Part shown: piece after piece, positions 8,367 through 17,744 of the stretch
Position numbering within the stretch: position 1 is the stretch's first letter
Layout: each line of letters begins with the position of its first letter
From: Streptomyces sclerotialus
GTDB lineage: Bacteria; Actinomycetota; Actinomycetes; Streptomycetales; Streptomycetaceae
DNA length: 64,000 nucleotides
Assembly (NCBI RefSeq): GCF_040907265.1
Contig: NZ_JBFOHP010000002.1
Location: 3,124,501 to 3,188,500, forward strand
Direction of reading: 5' to 3'
Notes under the pieces: model-generated
What the model saw: only the letters and a program-made list of their open reading frames with translations
Database searches by the model: none
Told to the model about the DNA's origin: nothing
Made by a program: the position numbers and the translations under genes

Positions 8367-10436
8367 TCAGCGCCGGGTCCGGTTCAGCGCCTGCGCGAGA
8401 TCGTCCAGCGAGTCCACCAGCAGGCCCGCCGCGCGCAGCGCCACCCCCTGTCCCCCGCTCTCCGCCTCCCACTGCGCCAGCCGTGCCCGCAGCTCGCCCC
8501 AGTCCATGTCGCCGCCCTCCCTGACGGCCTCGGACGCGCGTTCCACGGCGGGCCCCAGCTCGGCGGCGAACGCCCCGGCACCGGGGGACGGTTCGGCGTC
8601 GGGCCCGGGCAGATGGGCCTCCATCAGCATGGTGACCCGGCCCATCGTGTTCAGGGCCGTCTCGGCGTCCTGCTCGGCGGCCTCCGAGAGCCCGCGGTGC
8701 CGGACGGGCTCCTTGCCGGCCCGCTCCCCGCTCTTCACCCAGGCCACGCGCGCGGCCCGCAGGTCGAGCAGGGCCTCACGCACCCGGCGCGGCCGGCGGT
8801 CGGCGGGCCGCGCGTAGATCTCCAGGACGGCGGTGGCGTACCGGCCGCCGGCCTGCAGCCAGTCCGCCAGCCGTGCGCGCAGCCGCGAGGTCTCCCAGGC
8901 CGGGAAGAGCGCGTACGAGAGGGTCGCCAGCACCCCGCCGAGCAGGGTGAGGACCACCCGCTCCTGGACGGTCTGCTCCCAGCCGGCGCCCGCGATGCCG
9001 AGCAGGAAGACGACGTAGGCGGCGACGCAGGCGGAGGTGACCGCGACGCCGGTGCGCAGCAGCAGGTACATCAGGAAGATGCAGACGACGGCCAGGCCCG
9101 CGTCGACGTACGGGCCGGGATGGAACAGCGCGAGCACGCCGCCGCCGACGGCGACGCCGAAGAGGGTGCCGATGAAACGGGCGATGCCGCGCTGGTAGGT
9201 CTGCGCGAAGTCCGGCCGCATGATCATCACGGAGGCGAGCGCCGCCCAGTAGCCGTGCCCGAACGGCAGTGCCGTGCCGATGAGGTAGCCGACCGCGGCG
9301 ACCGCCGCGACCCGCAGCGCGTGCCGCAGGACGAACGAGGACCAGCGCAGCTCCCGCCGTACGGCCCGCAGGACGACCGGGACCTGACGGTGGACGGCGG
9401 GGCGCAGCAGGTGGGGGCGGTCGCCGTCGGTGACGGGCCCGGTCGGCTCGACCGGTTCGTCGGCGGCCTCGACCGCGTCGGCCAGCAGGCTCAGCAGCCG
9501 GGTCGCCGAGCGGCGCGCCGGACCGGTCAGCAGGTCGCCGGTGGCCAGCACCTCCAGGGCGTCCATCACCTCGGAGGGAAGCCGGACCGGCCGGGCGTGC
9601 CGGATGGCGGAGGCCACCGCGTCCAGCACGGTGGCGGCGGCGCCGAGCAGTTCGCGTACGCGGTCCCGCTCGGGGCCTTCCATGGGGGCGCCGACGACCG
9701 GGTCGGCGAGCGAGGCGAGGACGGGGCGTACCTGTTCGGCGAGGGTGCGCGGGCCGTGCAGCTGCGCCGGCCGGCGCCGGGCCTGACGGGGCGTGACCCG
9801 GGAGGCGAGCCGGGCGTCCATCAGGGGCTGCGGGTCGAAGGGCGCCACCGGGTCGTGGCGCAGCCGGCGCGCGTAGTCGGCCTCGGCGGCGAGCGCGTCG
9901 GCCAGCGTGTCCCGCTGCCGCCCCCAGCGGCGGACCGGGAAGAGCACGATGAGCGCGGCCTGCACGCAGCCGCCGACCGCGATCAGCGCGGCGTGTTCCA
10001 GCGCGCCCAGTACGGAGGTGGGCAGGGTGACGGTCACCAGCATCACGGCGACCGTCTGGGTGCCGATCAGTCCGGAGACCGGGCCCACCGCCCAGCACAG
10101 CCCGGCGAGCAGGGTCCAGGCGCCGAGCAGCAGGACGAAGAGCACGGTGTGCGCCGCGGCGAGGTAGCCGAGGAAGGTGGAGACCGACAGGCCGCCCGCG
10201 ACGGCCAGGGCCAGCAGCGGGCGCGGCCGCCAGCTGCGCTGGAAGGTGGCGAGCGCGGCGGAGAAGGCCCCGAAGGCGGCGGAGACGGCGAGCATCGGGG
10301 AGCCCAGCCACAGGCAGCCCCCGATGACGAGTGCGACGCCCGCCGCGCCGCGGACCGCGATGAGCGGGGTCAGTTCGGCCCGTTCGACACTCAGTCCGGA
10401 GCGGGCGGTCTGCTTGAGCGCGCTCGTCCAGGTCAT
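8367..10436 (-). CDS. FUSC-family membrane protein (putative aromatic acid/small-molecule exporter)
   Basis: 689 residues in the two-halves plan of FUSC/YccS-like proteins. An N-terminal membrane block (about 25-170), a soluble Arg-rich central region, a second membrane block (about 385-510) containing the typical GHGYWAALASVMIMRPDFAQTYQRG segment, and a soluble helical C-terminus. The second block corresponds to FUSC_2. Relatives export hydroxylated aromatic acids, but the substrate here is unknown. It is monocistronic; a hairpin (10492-10532) separates it from the upstream gene in the same direction. Confidence 0.85.
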   Translation of the reverse strand: MTWTSALKQTARSGLSVERAELTPLIAVRGAAGVALVIGGCLWLGSPMLAVSAAFGAFSAALATFQRSWRPRPLLALAVAGGLSVSTFLGYLAAAHTVLFVLLLGAWTLLAGLCWAVGPVSGLIGTQTVAVMLVTVTLPTSVLGALEHAALIAVGGCVQAALIVLFPVRRWGRQRDTLADALAAEADYARRLRHDPVAPFDPQPLMDARLASRVTPRQARRRPAQLHGPRTLAEQVRPVLASLADPVVGAPMEGPERDRVRELLGAAATVLDAVASAIRHARPVRLPSEVMDALEVLATGDLLTGPARRSATRLLSLLADAVEAADEPVEPTGPVTDGDRPHLLRPAVHRQVPVVLRAVRRELRWSSFVLRHALRVAAVAAVGYLIGTALPFGHGYWAALASVMIMRPDFAQTYQRGIARFIGTLFGVAVGGGVLALFHPGPYVDAGLAVVCIFLMYLLLRTGVAVTSACVAAYVVFLLGIAGAGWEQTVQERVVLTLLGGVLATLSYALFPAWETSRLRARLADWLQAGGRYATAVLEIYARPADRRPRRVREALLDLRAARVAWVKSGERAGKEPVRHRGLSEAAEQDAETALNTMGRVTMLMEAHLPGPDAEPSPGAGAFAAELGPAVERASEAVREGGDMDWGELRARLAQWEAESGGQGVALRAAGLLVDSLDDLAQALNRTRR

Positions 10437-10491
10437 AACGAGAGAATACGTGGCGGATAACCGGAAAACGGGCGGCTGACCGCGTGCGGCA

Positions 10492-10532
10492 CCTCCGTAC
10501 CGGCCGCCCCCGAATGCGGGCCGGTACGGAGG
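10492..10532 (-). terminator. terminator of the small secreted-protein gene
   Basis: CCTCCGTACCGGCC (10492-10505) pairs with GGCCGGTACGGAGG (10519-10532) across a 13-base loop. It lies 13 bases beyond the stop of the gene at 10545-11009. Confidence 0.7.
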
Positions 10533-10544
10533 AAGGCGCGGCCG

Positions 10545-11009
10545 TCAGCCGCGGCCCGGGCTGCAGTCGATCTGGATGAGCTTGATCGGCTTCCTCGCGT
10601 CCAGGCCGACGTACGCGGTGAAGTGCTGATCCGGGCCGCGGTTCCACTTCGTGGTCACCGTCGCCCAGCCGACGCCGGCGGACTGCGCCGTGGTCACCCG
10701 GCCGATGGCGATGTCGCGCGGGTTGTTCTGGGCGCAGAGCAGGACGTCGTACTTCTTGTTCTTCTGGGCGCGCTTCTTGAGGTCGTCGCCGACCATGTGC
10801 ACCCGCTCCCACTGGCGGGGGCCGTGGTTGCCGTAGAACCCCTGCAGGAAGTGGTGGACCTGCTCGGCGTTGTAGCGAGCCGGCGCCTTCTGCTCGCCGG
10901 CCGCGGGCGTGGACGCGGCGGGCGCCGACGCGGCGAGGGTCAGGCCGCCGCCGAGCAGGGCGGCGCAGAGCGCGGAGACGGAGATGGCACGCGAACTCTT
11001 ACGGATCAT
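10545..11009 (-). CDS. small secreted protein of unknown function
   Basis: 154 residues from ATG at 11009, chosen because AAGAGGA lies 7 bases upstream and it gives a clean Sec signal peptide (MIRKSSRAISVSALCAALLGG, cleavage likely after the Ala-rich SAPAAS stretch). The mature part of about 115 residues has motifs such as HHFLQGFYGNHGPRQWERVH and two cysteines that may form a disulfide. I do not recognise the family. The mature sequence suggests a compact extracellular domain with an alpha helix followed by beta strands. Confidence 0.75.
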   Translation of the reverse strand: MIRKSSRAISVSALCAALLGGGLTLAASAPAASTPAAGEQKAPARYNAEQVHHFLQGFYGNHGPRQWERVHMVGDDLKKRAQKNKKYDVLLCAQNNPRDIAIGRVTTAQSAGVGWATVTTKWNRGPDQHFTAYVGLDARKPIKLIQIDCSPGRG

Positions 11010-11043
11010 CGGATGTCCTCTTCTTCCGGAATTCATCCGCATT

Positions 11044-11388
11044 ATGCGGACCTCACCCGAGCAGACCCGCCGCGCCGCGCGAGGGTTGCACGACCGGCGG
11101 CGCAAGCACCCGCCCGGCCCAACCGGGCTCCCGTACGCCACCACCGGAGGCGGACCGCCGGAGGGGGCCCGCCTGCCGGCGGCGGCCGTCCTCCAGACCG
11201 ACCGGGGCGAGGAGTTCGCCCGGCTGGTCGACGCCGCCTACCTGAGCGCGGGCGAGGACGGCTTCGATGCCGCGGAGCACGCCGCCCAGCTGCGCGAGGA
11301 ACTGGCCGCGCTGGGCATCGTCGTCCGCGAGGAGAAGAAGCAGCAGTACGTCCGACGCGCTCAGGGTGTCCCGGAGCCGGAAGCCTGA
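11044..11388 (+). CDS. hypothetical protein with helical C-terminus
   Basis: About 114 residues if ATG 11044 is used; no good ribosome site is seen and the start is uncertain. The first half is Arg/Pro-rich. The second half (FARLVDAAYLSAGEDGFDAAEHAAQLREELAALG) is amphipathic and has strongly biased third positions, the best sign that it is translated. It is divergent from the secreted-protein gene and ends 14 bases before the convergent permease gene. No family recognised. Confidence 0.45.
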   Translation: MRTSPEQTRRAARGLHDRRRKHPPGPTGLPYATTGGGPPEGARLPAAAVLQTDRGEEFARLVDAAYLSAGEDGFDAAEHAAQLREELAALGIVVREEKKQQYVRRAQGVPEPEA

Positions 11389-11401
11389 GCGTCCGGGTCC
11401 G

Positions 11402-12265
11402 TCACGACACCACGTCCTTGGTCCGGAAGCCGCGGAACGCCAGCGCGAAGAGGACCAGCGCGTAGGAGACCGAGACGGCCGCGCCCTGTGCCATGCCGGT
11501 CCACTCCAGCTGCGGCTGGAGCGCGTCCACCCAGGCGAACTGCCAGTGGGCCGGCAGCACGTCGCGCCAGTTGCCGAGCGCGGTGACCTGGTCCAGGACG
11601 TTGCCGACGATGGTGAGGCCGACCGCGCCGCCGACCGCGCCCAGCGGCGCGTCCGTCACCGTCGACAGCCAGAACGCCAGCGCGGCGGTCACCAGCTGGG
11701 AGACGAAGAGGTACGCGACGACCAGCGCCAGCCGCGGCACCGCGTCGCCGGCCGGCAGCACCCCGCCGCCCGGCAGCCGCAGCCCGTCCCAGCCGTACGC
11801 GTACGTGCCCACGGCCAGCGCGACCAGCGGCAGCAGCACCATCGCCGCCGCGCTGAACAGCAACGCCACGGTCAGCTTGCTCAGCAGCAGCCGGGTCCGC
11901 GGCACGGGCGCGGCCAGCAGGTACCGCAGCGAGGACCAGCTCGCCTCCGAGGCGACCGTGTCGCCGAAGAACAGCGCGACCGGCACCACCAGCAGGAAGC
12001 CGGCCGAGACGAACAGCGCGGTGGCCGCGAAGTTGGCGGCCGAGGCGGTCGCGGTGTCCATCAGGTTGACCCGGCTGTTCCGCCCGGCCGGGTCGCCGCC
12101 GATGGCGAAGGCCACGGCCAGCACGAACGGCAGCGCGGCCAGCACCACACCGACCACCAGCGTGCGGCGCCGCTTCAGCTGGCGCAGCGCCTCGACGCGC
12201 AGCGGCAGGGTGCGGCCCGCGCGGTAGCCGGCCGCGGGCCCGGCCGGGTGTGCGGCGGTACTCAT
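11402..12265 (-). CDS. ABC-2 type transporter permease
   Basis: A 287-residue permease with six predicted membrane helices. The cytoplasmic N-terminus RVEALRQLKRRRT precedes helix 1, and the SWSSLRYLLAAPVPRTRLLLSK coupling region is typical of ABC-2 (NatB/bacitracin-type) permeases. The start overlaps the stop of the fused hydrolase-ATPase gene by 4 bases, so the two form one transporter. The substrate is unknown. Confidence 0.88.
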   Translation of the reverse strand: MSTAAHPAGPAAGYRAGRTLPLRVEALRQLKRRRTLVVGVVLAALPFVLAVAFAIGGDPAGRNSRVNLMDTATASAANFAATALFVSAGFLLVVPVALFFGDTVASEASWSSLRYLLAAPVPRTRLLLSKLTVALLFSAAAMVLLPLVALAVGTYAYGWDGLRLPGGGVLPAGDAVPRLALVVAYLFVSQLVTAALAFWLSTVTDAPLGAVGGAVGLTIVGNVLDQVTALGNWRDVLPAHWQFAWVDALQPQLEWTGMAQGAAVSVSYALVLFALAFRGFRTKDVVS

Positions 12266-14967
12266 CGGTCCCCTCCGATCAGGGTGAGGAAGGCGTCCTC
12301 CAGGCGGCGGTGCGGCCCGACGCGCTCCACCGGCACGTCCAGCCGGAGGAGCTCGGCGAGCAGCTCCGGGGTGCCGGCGGTGCCGTCGAGGCGGACGAGC
12401 AGCCCGTCGTCACCGCCCGCGGCCGAGGCGACGAACGGCAGCGCGGCCACCTTCTCCACCACCCCGTCCGGTACCGGTCCGGCCGTGCCGACCAGCAGCG
12501 TGTCGCCGGTCCCGACGATCTCGGCGACCGGCCCGGCCTGCACCAGCCGGCCGCGGTCCATGACGACCAGATGCGTACAGGTCTGCTCGACCTCGGCCAG
12601 CAGATGGCTGGAGACGATCACGGTCCGCCCCGCGGCCGCGTAACGGGTCATCACGTCCCGCATCTCGCGGATCTGCGGCGGGTCCAGACCGTTGGTGGGC
12701 TCGTCCAGGATGAGCAGGTCCGGCAGGCCGAGCATGGCCTGTGCGATGGCCAGCCGCTGCCGCATGCCCTGGGAGTAGGTACGGACGGCGCGCTGCAGCG
12801 CCTCCCCGAGGCCCGCGATCTCCAGCGCCTCGTCGATGTGCGCGTCCTCGGCGGGGCGGCCGGTGGCCCGCCAGTACAGGTCCAAATTCTCCCGGCCCGT
12901 CAGATGCGGCAGGAAGCCCGCGCCCTCGACGAACGCGCCCACCCGGGAGAGCACCGGGGCGCCCGGCCGTACCGCGTGGCCGAAGACCCGGATCTCGCCC
13001 TCGTCCGGCGTGATCAGTCCCATCAGCATCCGCAGCGTGGTGGTCTTGCCCGCGCCGTTCGGCCCGAGCAGTCCGAGCACCTGGCCGCGCTCGACGCCGA
13101 AGGACAGGTCCCGTACGGCGTACCGGTCCACGGCGCCCGCGTACTTCTTCGTCAGGCCGGTGATCCGCAGCGGCACGTCCGCCAGGCCGTGGTCGGGCGC
13201 GGGCGGCGTCGTGCGGCGCCGCCCGGTCAGCAGCAGCAGGGCTGCGACCAGTAGGGCCGCGAGCGGCAGGCCCCACACCCACCAGGGCAGCGAGGTGGCC
13301 GCGGTGTGCACGCCGGGCGCGGTCGGCACGCTCAGCGCGTTCTTCCCGGCGAGCGCGACCTTGTGGACGGCGGGCTCGGCGGGCGACGCGTACGCCATGT
13401 CGGTGGCGGAGACCACCAGCCGCATCTGGTGCCCGGCCGCGAACTCGTGGTCGATGGCCGGGAGCCGGACGGAGACCGTACGGCCGTCCTTCGCGTCCGT
13501 CACCCGCAGCGGCGTGACGAGCTGGTGCGGCAGCAGCTGGCTGCGCCCGTCCGGCCCGACGTCGTAGACCTTGGCGAACAGCACGGCCTCGTCGTGGTCG
13601 CTGGTCACCCGCAGCTTCGCCGTCGGCGAGCCGGTGACCCGCACCGGGCTCTTCAGCGGCGCGGACTCGAACCGGGCGTACTGGCCGGGGAAGTCCAGCG
13701 ACGGGCCGTTGCCCAGCGCGCTCAGGCCGCCCAGCGCGGCGCCGATGCCGGGGACGGAGGAGATGGCGGGCGGGTCGCCGCCCGCGGGATTGGCGAGCAC
13801 CTGCTCGCGGCCGGCCAGCGGCACGGACCGCGGGTCGCCGCGCAGGCCCGGGTAGCTGTCGCCGCTCGCGCCGCGCAGCCGCGAGGTGCCGTCGGCGGTG
13901 TCCATGCCCCCGGTACGGCTGATCCGGAACGCCGGTCCGGTGTCGGTGCCGCGCTCACCCTTCAGGTAGCGCGCGAACCACGCTTCCGTACGGGCCAGGA
14001 CGCGGGCCTCCTCGCGGTCGCCGCCGTCGTGGCCGCCCTCGATCCAGTCCACCGCGACCGGCGCGCCGTTCTTCTTCAGCGCCCTGGCCATCTCGTCGGA
14101 CTGGTCGAGCGGGAACAGCGAGTCGGACTGGCCCTGGGCGATCAGGGTGGGGACCTTGATGCGGTCCGCGACGGCCTGCGGGCTGCGCCGCTCCAGCATC
14201 TTCCGGGCCGCGGCGTCCGGGCGGCCGGAGACCGCCACCCGCTCGTACATCTCGCACAGCTGCGCCTCGAAGCGGTTGCAGGCGACGCCGCGCGCGGGGT
14301 TGGGCACGGAGGTGGTGACGGGGGCCGAGCCGGTGGTGAAGAAGTAACCGGCCCACAGCTTCTTGAACACGCCGTCGGGGAAGAGCGCGTCGGCGAGGTT
14401 CCAGTACGTGATCTGCGGGGCGATGGCGTCCACGCGGCGGTCGTGGCCTGCCGTGAGCAACGCGACGGCGCCGCCGTACGAGGCGCCGGTCATCCCGACG
14501 CGTGGGTCGCCGGGCTTGTCCAGCTGCACGTCGGGACGTTTCGCCAGCCAGTCGATGAGCCCGCTGACGTCGGCGACCTCACCCTCCGGGTCGTTCAGCC
14601 CGATCTTGCCGGTGGAGTGTCCGAAGCCGCGCGCCGACCAGGTGAGGACGGCGTACCCGTCCCGCGCGAGCTGCTGCGCCTGGCCCTTGGCCGCGGCCTT
14701 GCTCGCGCCGAAGCCGTGGCCGACCAGCACGGCGGGGCGACGGCCCCGCACCGCCGTACTGGTGAAGTAGGACGTGTCGATCCGGACGGTGGACTTGCTG
14801 CCGGGCTTCTCGGGCAGCGTCAGGACGTGGTCCTCGCGGTGCACCGCGGGGGCCGCGTCGTCGGACGCGGCGACGGCCGCCCATGAGCCGCCGCCGAGCA
14901 GGACGCCCAGCACGGCCACGAGCGCGACCAGTCGCCGGCCGCGCGGCCGGGGAACCTTTACAGCCAT
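12262..14967 (-). CDS. fusion of membrane-anchored alpha/beta hydrolase (S15/CocE-like) and ABC transporter ATPase
   Basis: 901 residues. A signal/anchor helix (12-34) precedes an alpha/beta hydrolase of the X-Pro dipeptidyl-peptidase/CocE type (oxyanion GHGFGASK, nucleophile elbow GMTGASYGG with Ser163, and a late GGHDGG histidine). A jelly-roll C-terminal part (to about 545) follows, then a membrane helix (about 560-580) and a complete ABC ATPase (Walker A GPNGAGKTT, signature YSQGMRQRL, Walker B LLILDEPTNGLDP). The topology predicted is hydrolase outside and ATPase inside, joined by one helix. The reading frame is continuous with good codon use throughout, so this is a real fusion. The partner permease follows with a 4-base overlap. 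The hydrolase may process what the transporter moves. Confidence 0.9.
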   Translation of the reverse strand: MAVKVPRPRGRRLVALVAVLGVLLGGGSWAAVAASDDAAPAVHREDHVLTLPEKPGSKSTVRIDTSYFTSTAVRGRRPAVLVGHGFGASKAAAKGQAQQLARDGYAVLTWSARGFGHSTGKIGLNDPEGEVADVSGLIDWLAKRPDVQLDKPGDPRVGMTGASYGGAVALLTAGHDRRVDAIAPQITYWNLADALFPDGVFKKLWAGYFFTTGSAPVTTSVPNPARGVACNRFEAQLCEMYERVAVSGRPDAAARKMLERRSPQAVADRIKVPTLIAQGQSDSLFPLDQSDEMARALKKNGAPVAVDWIEGGHDGGDREEARVLARTEAWFARYLKGERGTDTGPAFRISRTGGMDTADGTSRLRGASGDSYPGLRGDPRSVPLAGREQVLANPAGGDPPAISSVPGIGAALGGLSALGNGPSLDFPGQYARFESAPLKSPVRVTGSPTAKLRVTSDHDEAVLFAKVYDVGPDGRSQLLPHQLVTPLRVTDAKDGRTVSVRLPAIDHEFAAGHQMRLVVSATDMAYASPAEPAVHKVALAGKNALSVPTAPGVHTAATSLPWWVWGLPLAALLVAALLLLTGRRRTTPPAPDHGLADVPLRITGLTKKYAGAVDRYAVRDLSFGVERGQVLGLLGPNGAGKTTTLRMLMGLITPDEGEIRVFGHAVRPGAPVLSRVGAFVEGAGFLPHLTGRENLDLYWRATGRPAEDAHIDEALEIAGLGEALQRAVRTYSQGMRQRLAIAQAMLGLPDLLILDEPTNGLDPPQIREMRDVMTRYAAAGRTVIVSSHLLAEVEQTCTHLVVMDRGRLVQAGPVAEIVGTGDTLLVGTAGPVPDGVVEKVAALPFVASAAGGDDGLLVRLDGTAGTPELLAELLRLDVPVERVGPHRRLEDAFLTLIGGDR

Positions 14968-15003
14968 GCGGTCACCCTACGGGGACCGTAGGTGAAGTCC
15001 CGG

Positions 15004-16272
15004 TCAGCTCTGCGGCGGCCCGAAACCGCCACCCGGCGGAACGGGCGGAACGGGCCCGGCGGGCGGAGCCGGCGGTGCGCCGTACGGCATGGCCGGAGCC
15101 TGCGGGGGTACCGGAGGGGCCTGCGGAGGCATCGGCGGGGCCTGCGGGGGCATGGCGGGCGGACCATAGCCGGGCTGCGGCTGCACCGGCGGCGCGTAAC
15201 CGGGCTGCGGCTGCGGCGGTCCGTAACCGGGCTGCGGGTGACCGGGCGCGCCGAACGGCGGCATGCCGGGGGCACCGTACGGCGCCGCACCGGGCATTCC
15301 GTGCATGCCCGGCTGCGCCGGCGGGAACCACTCCTCGGCGACGGGCTCGCCCCGGCGGCCCATCATGACCAGGAGCACGACCGAGCCGGCGAGTTCGAGT
15401 ACGACCTGGCTGTGGCTCAGCAGCACGGGAAAGGCCGGGCCCTGCTCGACCTTGAAGAAGATGCCGAACCGCAGCAGGGACACGGCGGTGAACAGCGTGA
15501 GGGGCAGCAGTGCGGACGCCACCCCCAGCGCGAGGCCGCGTGCGGACACCGCGCGCATGAGGCAGAGCACCGCGGCGACCGTAGCCAGCACGAGGAGGAC
15601 GACGGAGTTCCAGCCGGAGGAGACGCTCATCAGCGCGGGCAGGCTGCCATGACCGAGGTAGAACACCTCCAGCATGAAGGGCTCGTACTGCGTGAGCGTG
15701 TAGACGTTCCAGACGGCGCTGCACAGCGCGAGGACGCCGAGCACCACCGCGCCGGTCACCGCCGCCGTCCTCGCCGGACGCATCGGCGGGTCGCTGGGCC
15801 GGCGGGTGGGCCAGCTCCGCATCCCGGAGAGGAGCACCACGCCGCACGCGGCGGAGAGCAGGATGACGAAGGCGCTGACGATGAGGACGGCCTCGAAGAG
15901 GCTGCTGCTGTTGTCCACTTCGCCGAGGAACCAGCGGTTGTCACTGGTGTGCTGGCCGGTGCTGATGAAGACCTGAAGTGAGGAGGTGAACGTCAGCGTC
16001 GTCGCCGTGGCCAGGAGGCCGCCGGCCGCCCGGGCCGCGGTGAACGCCGCCCAGACCGCGGCGGTCTGCACGATCGCGAGCATAAGGGTGTAGAGGTCGG
16101 TCGCCATGACCGTGCCCCGCGATCCGATGCCCGTCCAGGCGTCCCAGAGCCCTCCGACGCCGTGCTCCGCGATGTCGATCGCCATCCATGTGGCGCTGTT
16201 CAGCAGGAAGAGTGTGCAGAACACCCCCGCGGTGATGCGCGCCCCCGTGCTGAGGACCGTACTGTGCGGCAT
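15004..16272 (-). CDS. multi-pass membrane protein with proline-rich tail
   Basis: 422 residues. About 7-8 membrane helices occupy residues 12-305. They are followed by a cytoplasmic tail of about 110 residues made of degenerate PQPGYGPP and MPPQAPP repeats. Such Pro/Gly/Tyr tails are common on actinobacterial membrane proteins and can drive protein-protein contacts. I do not recognise the membrane domain. It is divergent from the flavin monooxygenase, 157 bases apart, with no shared operator visible. Confidence 0.75.
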   Translation of the reverse strand: MPHSTVLSTGARITAGVFCTLFLLNSATWMAIDIAEHGVGGLWDAWTGIGSRGTVMATDLYTLMLAIVQTAAVWAAFTAARAAGGLLATATTLTFTSSLQVFISTGQHTSDNRWFLGEVDNSSSLFEAVLIVSAFVILLSAACGVVLLSGMRSWPTRRPSDPPMRPARTAAVTGAVVLGVLALCSAVWNVYTLTQYEPFMLEVFYLGHGSLPALMSVSSGWNSVVLLVLATVAAVLCLMRAVSARGLALGVASALLPLTLFTAVSLLRFGIFFKVEQGPAFPVLLSHSQVVLELAGSVVLLVMMGRRGEPVAEEWFPPAQPGMHGMPGAAPYGAPGMPPFGAPGHPQPGYGPPQPQPGYAPPVQPQPGYGPPAMPPQAPPMPPQAPPVPPQAPAMPYGAPPAPPAGPVPPVPPGGGFGPPQS

Positions 16273-16429
16273 CTCGCCCCCGTCTTTCCTTCTTGTCGTG
16301 CCGTGCGTGCCGTACCGCGATCATCGCTGTACCGCGCACGCACCGTAGCGGATCTGTACACCGCGCGCGCACCGCCAGTACAACTGAAGGAAGGGTCCGG
16401 CGCCGCACCGGGCCGCGGGGGGAGGCGGC

Positions 16430-17662
16430 ATGCGATCCATCGCGATCGTCGGAGCCGGGCAGGCAGGGCTGCAGCTCGCGCACGGTCTGCTCGCCGAGGG
16501 GTACGACGTGACCGTCGTCGCGGACCGCACGCCGGAGCAGATCCGCTCCGGCCGGGTGATGTCGACACAGCTCATGTTCGGTCCGGCACTGGGCCTCGAA
16601 CGGGCGGCGGGACTGAACGCCTGGGACGGCAAGGCCCCCGGCATCACGGCGCTGCAGGCCACCGTCTGGGACCCGCCGGGCACGGTCGCGCTGCGGTTCA
16701 CCGGACGCCTGGACGAGGAGGCCCAGTCCGTCGACCAGCGGGTGAAGATGGCCGACTGGCTCGACCTGTACGAGGCACGCGGCGGACGGGTGGAGTACGG
16801 CGCGGCCGACGTCCGGCGGCTGGCCGCGCTGGCCGGCTCGCACGACCTGACCCTGGTGGCCGCGGGCCGCGGCGACCTCGCCCGGCTCTTCCCGCGGGAC
16901 GGCGCGCGCTCCCCGTACGACCGGCCGCAGCGCACCCTGGCCTGCATCTACCTGCACGGCGTCGGGCACCCGCCGGAGTACCCCGCGCCGTACGCCCGCT
17001 CCCACCTCGCGCCCGGCACCGGTGAGGTGTTCGTGATCCCCGCGCTCACCACGGGCGGCCTGTGCGACATCGTGTTCTTCGAGGGGGTGCCGGGCGGCCC
17101 CTTCGACTGCTGGCAGGACCGCCCCGGCCCGGCCGGCTGCCTCACGCGCACGCTGGACCTGCTGCGGCGGTACGCGCCGGTGGAGTACGAGCTGTGCCGG
17201 AACGCCGAGCCGACCGACGCGCGCTGCACGCTCTACGGCGCGGTCACGCCGACGGTGCGGCGCCCGGTCGCCGAGGTGGCGACGGGCCGCCACGTCCTGG
17301 GGATGGCGGACACGGTCGTCGTCAACGACCCGGTCACCGGACAGGGTTCGAACAACGCGGCCCGCTGCGCCGCCCGTTACCTCCGCGCGATCAGGGAGCG
17401 CGGCAGCGCGCCCTTCGACCGGGCCTGGATGGAGTGGACCTTCGAGACCTTCTGGGACCACGCGCAGTACGCGACGGAGTTCACCAACGCCATGCTCCAG
17501 CCGCCCCCGGAGCATGTGCAGCGGCTGCTGGCGGCCGCCGCCCGCTGCCCGGCCGTCGCGCACCGCTTCATCAACGGCTACGCCGACCCCGCCGACTTCC
17601 GCCACTGGCTCACCGACCCGGAGGCGGCGGCCGCCTACCTGGCGGAGATCCGGGCACCGTGA
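16430..17662 (+). CDS. styrene/indole monooxygenase-like flavoprotein (StyA family)
   Basis: 410 residues with the FAD-binding GxGxxG dinucleotide motif at the N-terminus (IAIVGAGQAGLQLAHGL), the StyA landmark SGRVMSTQLMFG, and the second FAD motif GRHVLGMADTVVVNDPVTGQGSNNA. GGGGAGG precedes the ATG. Two-component StyA enzymes epoxidise styrene or indole using FADH2 from a StyB reductase. No StyB-like gene is in the window, so it must borrow reduced flavin or have another role. It is followed by a hairpin (17681-17706). Confidence 0.85.
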   Translation: MRSIAIVGAGQAGLQLAHGLLAEGYDVTVVADRTPEQIRSGRVMSTQLMFGPALGLERAAGLNAWDGKAPGITALQATVWDPPGTVALRFTGRLDEEAQSVDQRVKMADWLDLYEARGGRVEYGAADVRRLAALAGSHDLTLVAAGRGDLARLFPRDGARSPYDRPQRTLACIYLHGVGHPPEYPAPYARSHLAPGTGEVFVIPALTTGGLCDIVFFEGVPGGPFDCWQDRPGPAGCLTRTLDLLRRYAPVEYELCRNAEPTDARCTLYGAVTPTVRRPVAEVATGRHVLGMADTVVVNDPVTGQGSNNAARCAARYLRAIRERGSAPFDRAWMEWTFETFWDHAQYATEFTNAMLQPPPEHVQRLLAAAARCPAVAHRFINGYADPADFRHWLTDPEAAAAYLAEIRAP

Positions 17663-17680
17663 CGGACGGTGTGTGACACG

Positions 17681-17706
17681 CCCCTGCCGGTCCGCACCGG
17701 CAGGGG
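17681..17706. terminator. bidirectional terminator between monooxygenase and mmsA
   Basis: CCCCTGCCGGT (17681-17691) pairs with ACCGGCAGGGG (17696-17706) across CCGC, between two convergent genes. Confidence 0.75.
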
Positions 17707-17744
17707 CCGTCAGCGATCCCCCGCTTCCTCCCGGCCCCCGGGCG

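Noticed and set aside
8316..10460. A 714-codon plus-strand open frame
   Set aside because: It is antisense to the FUSC membrane protein; its product is Gln/Gly/Arg/His-rich, as typical of shadow translation.
12262..14967. Frameshift fusion of two genes in the hydrolase-ATPase
   Set aside because: The frame is continuous, both halves have intact motifs and codon use is uniform through the linking membrane helix, so I treat it as genuine.
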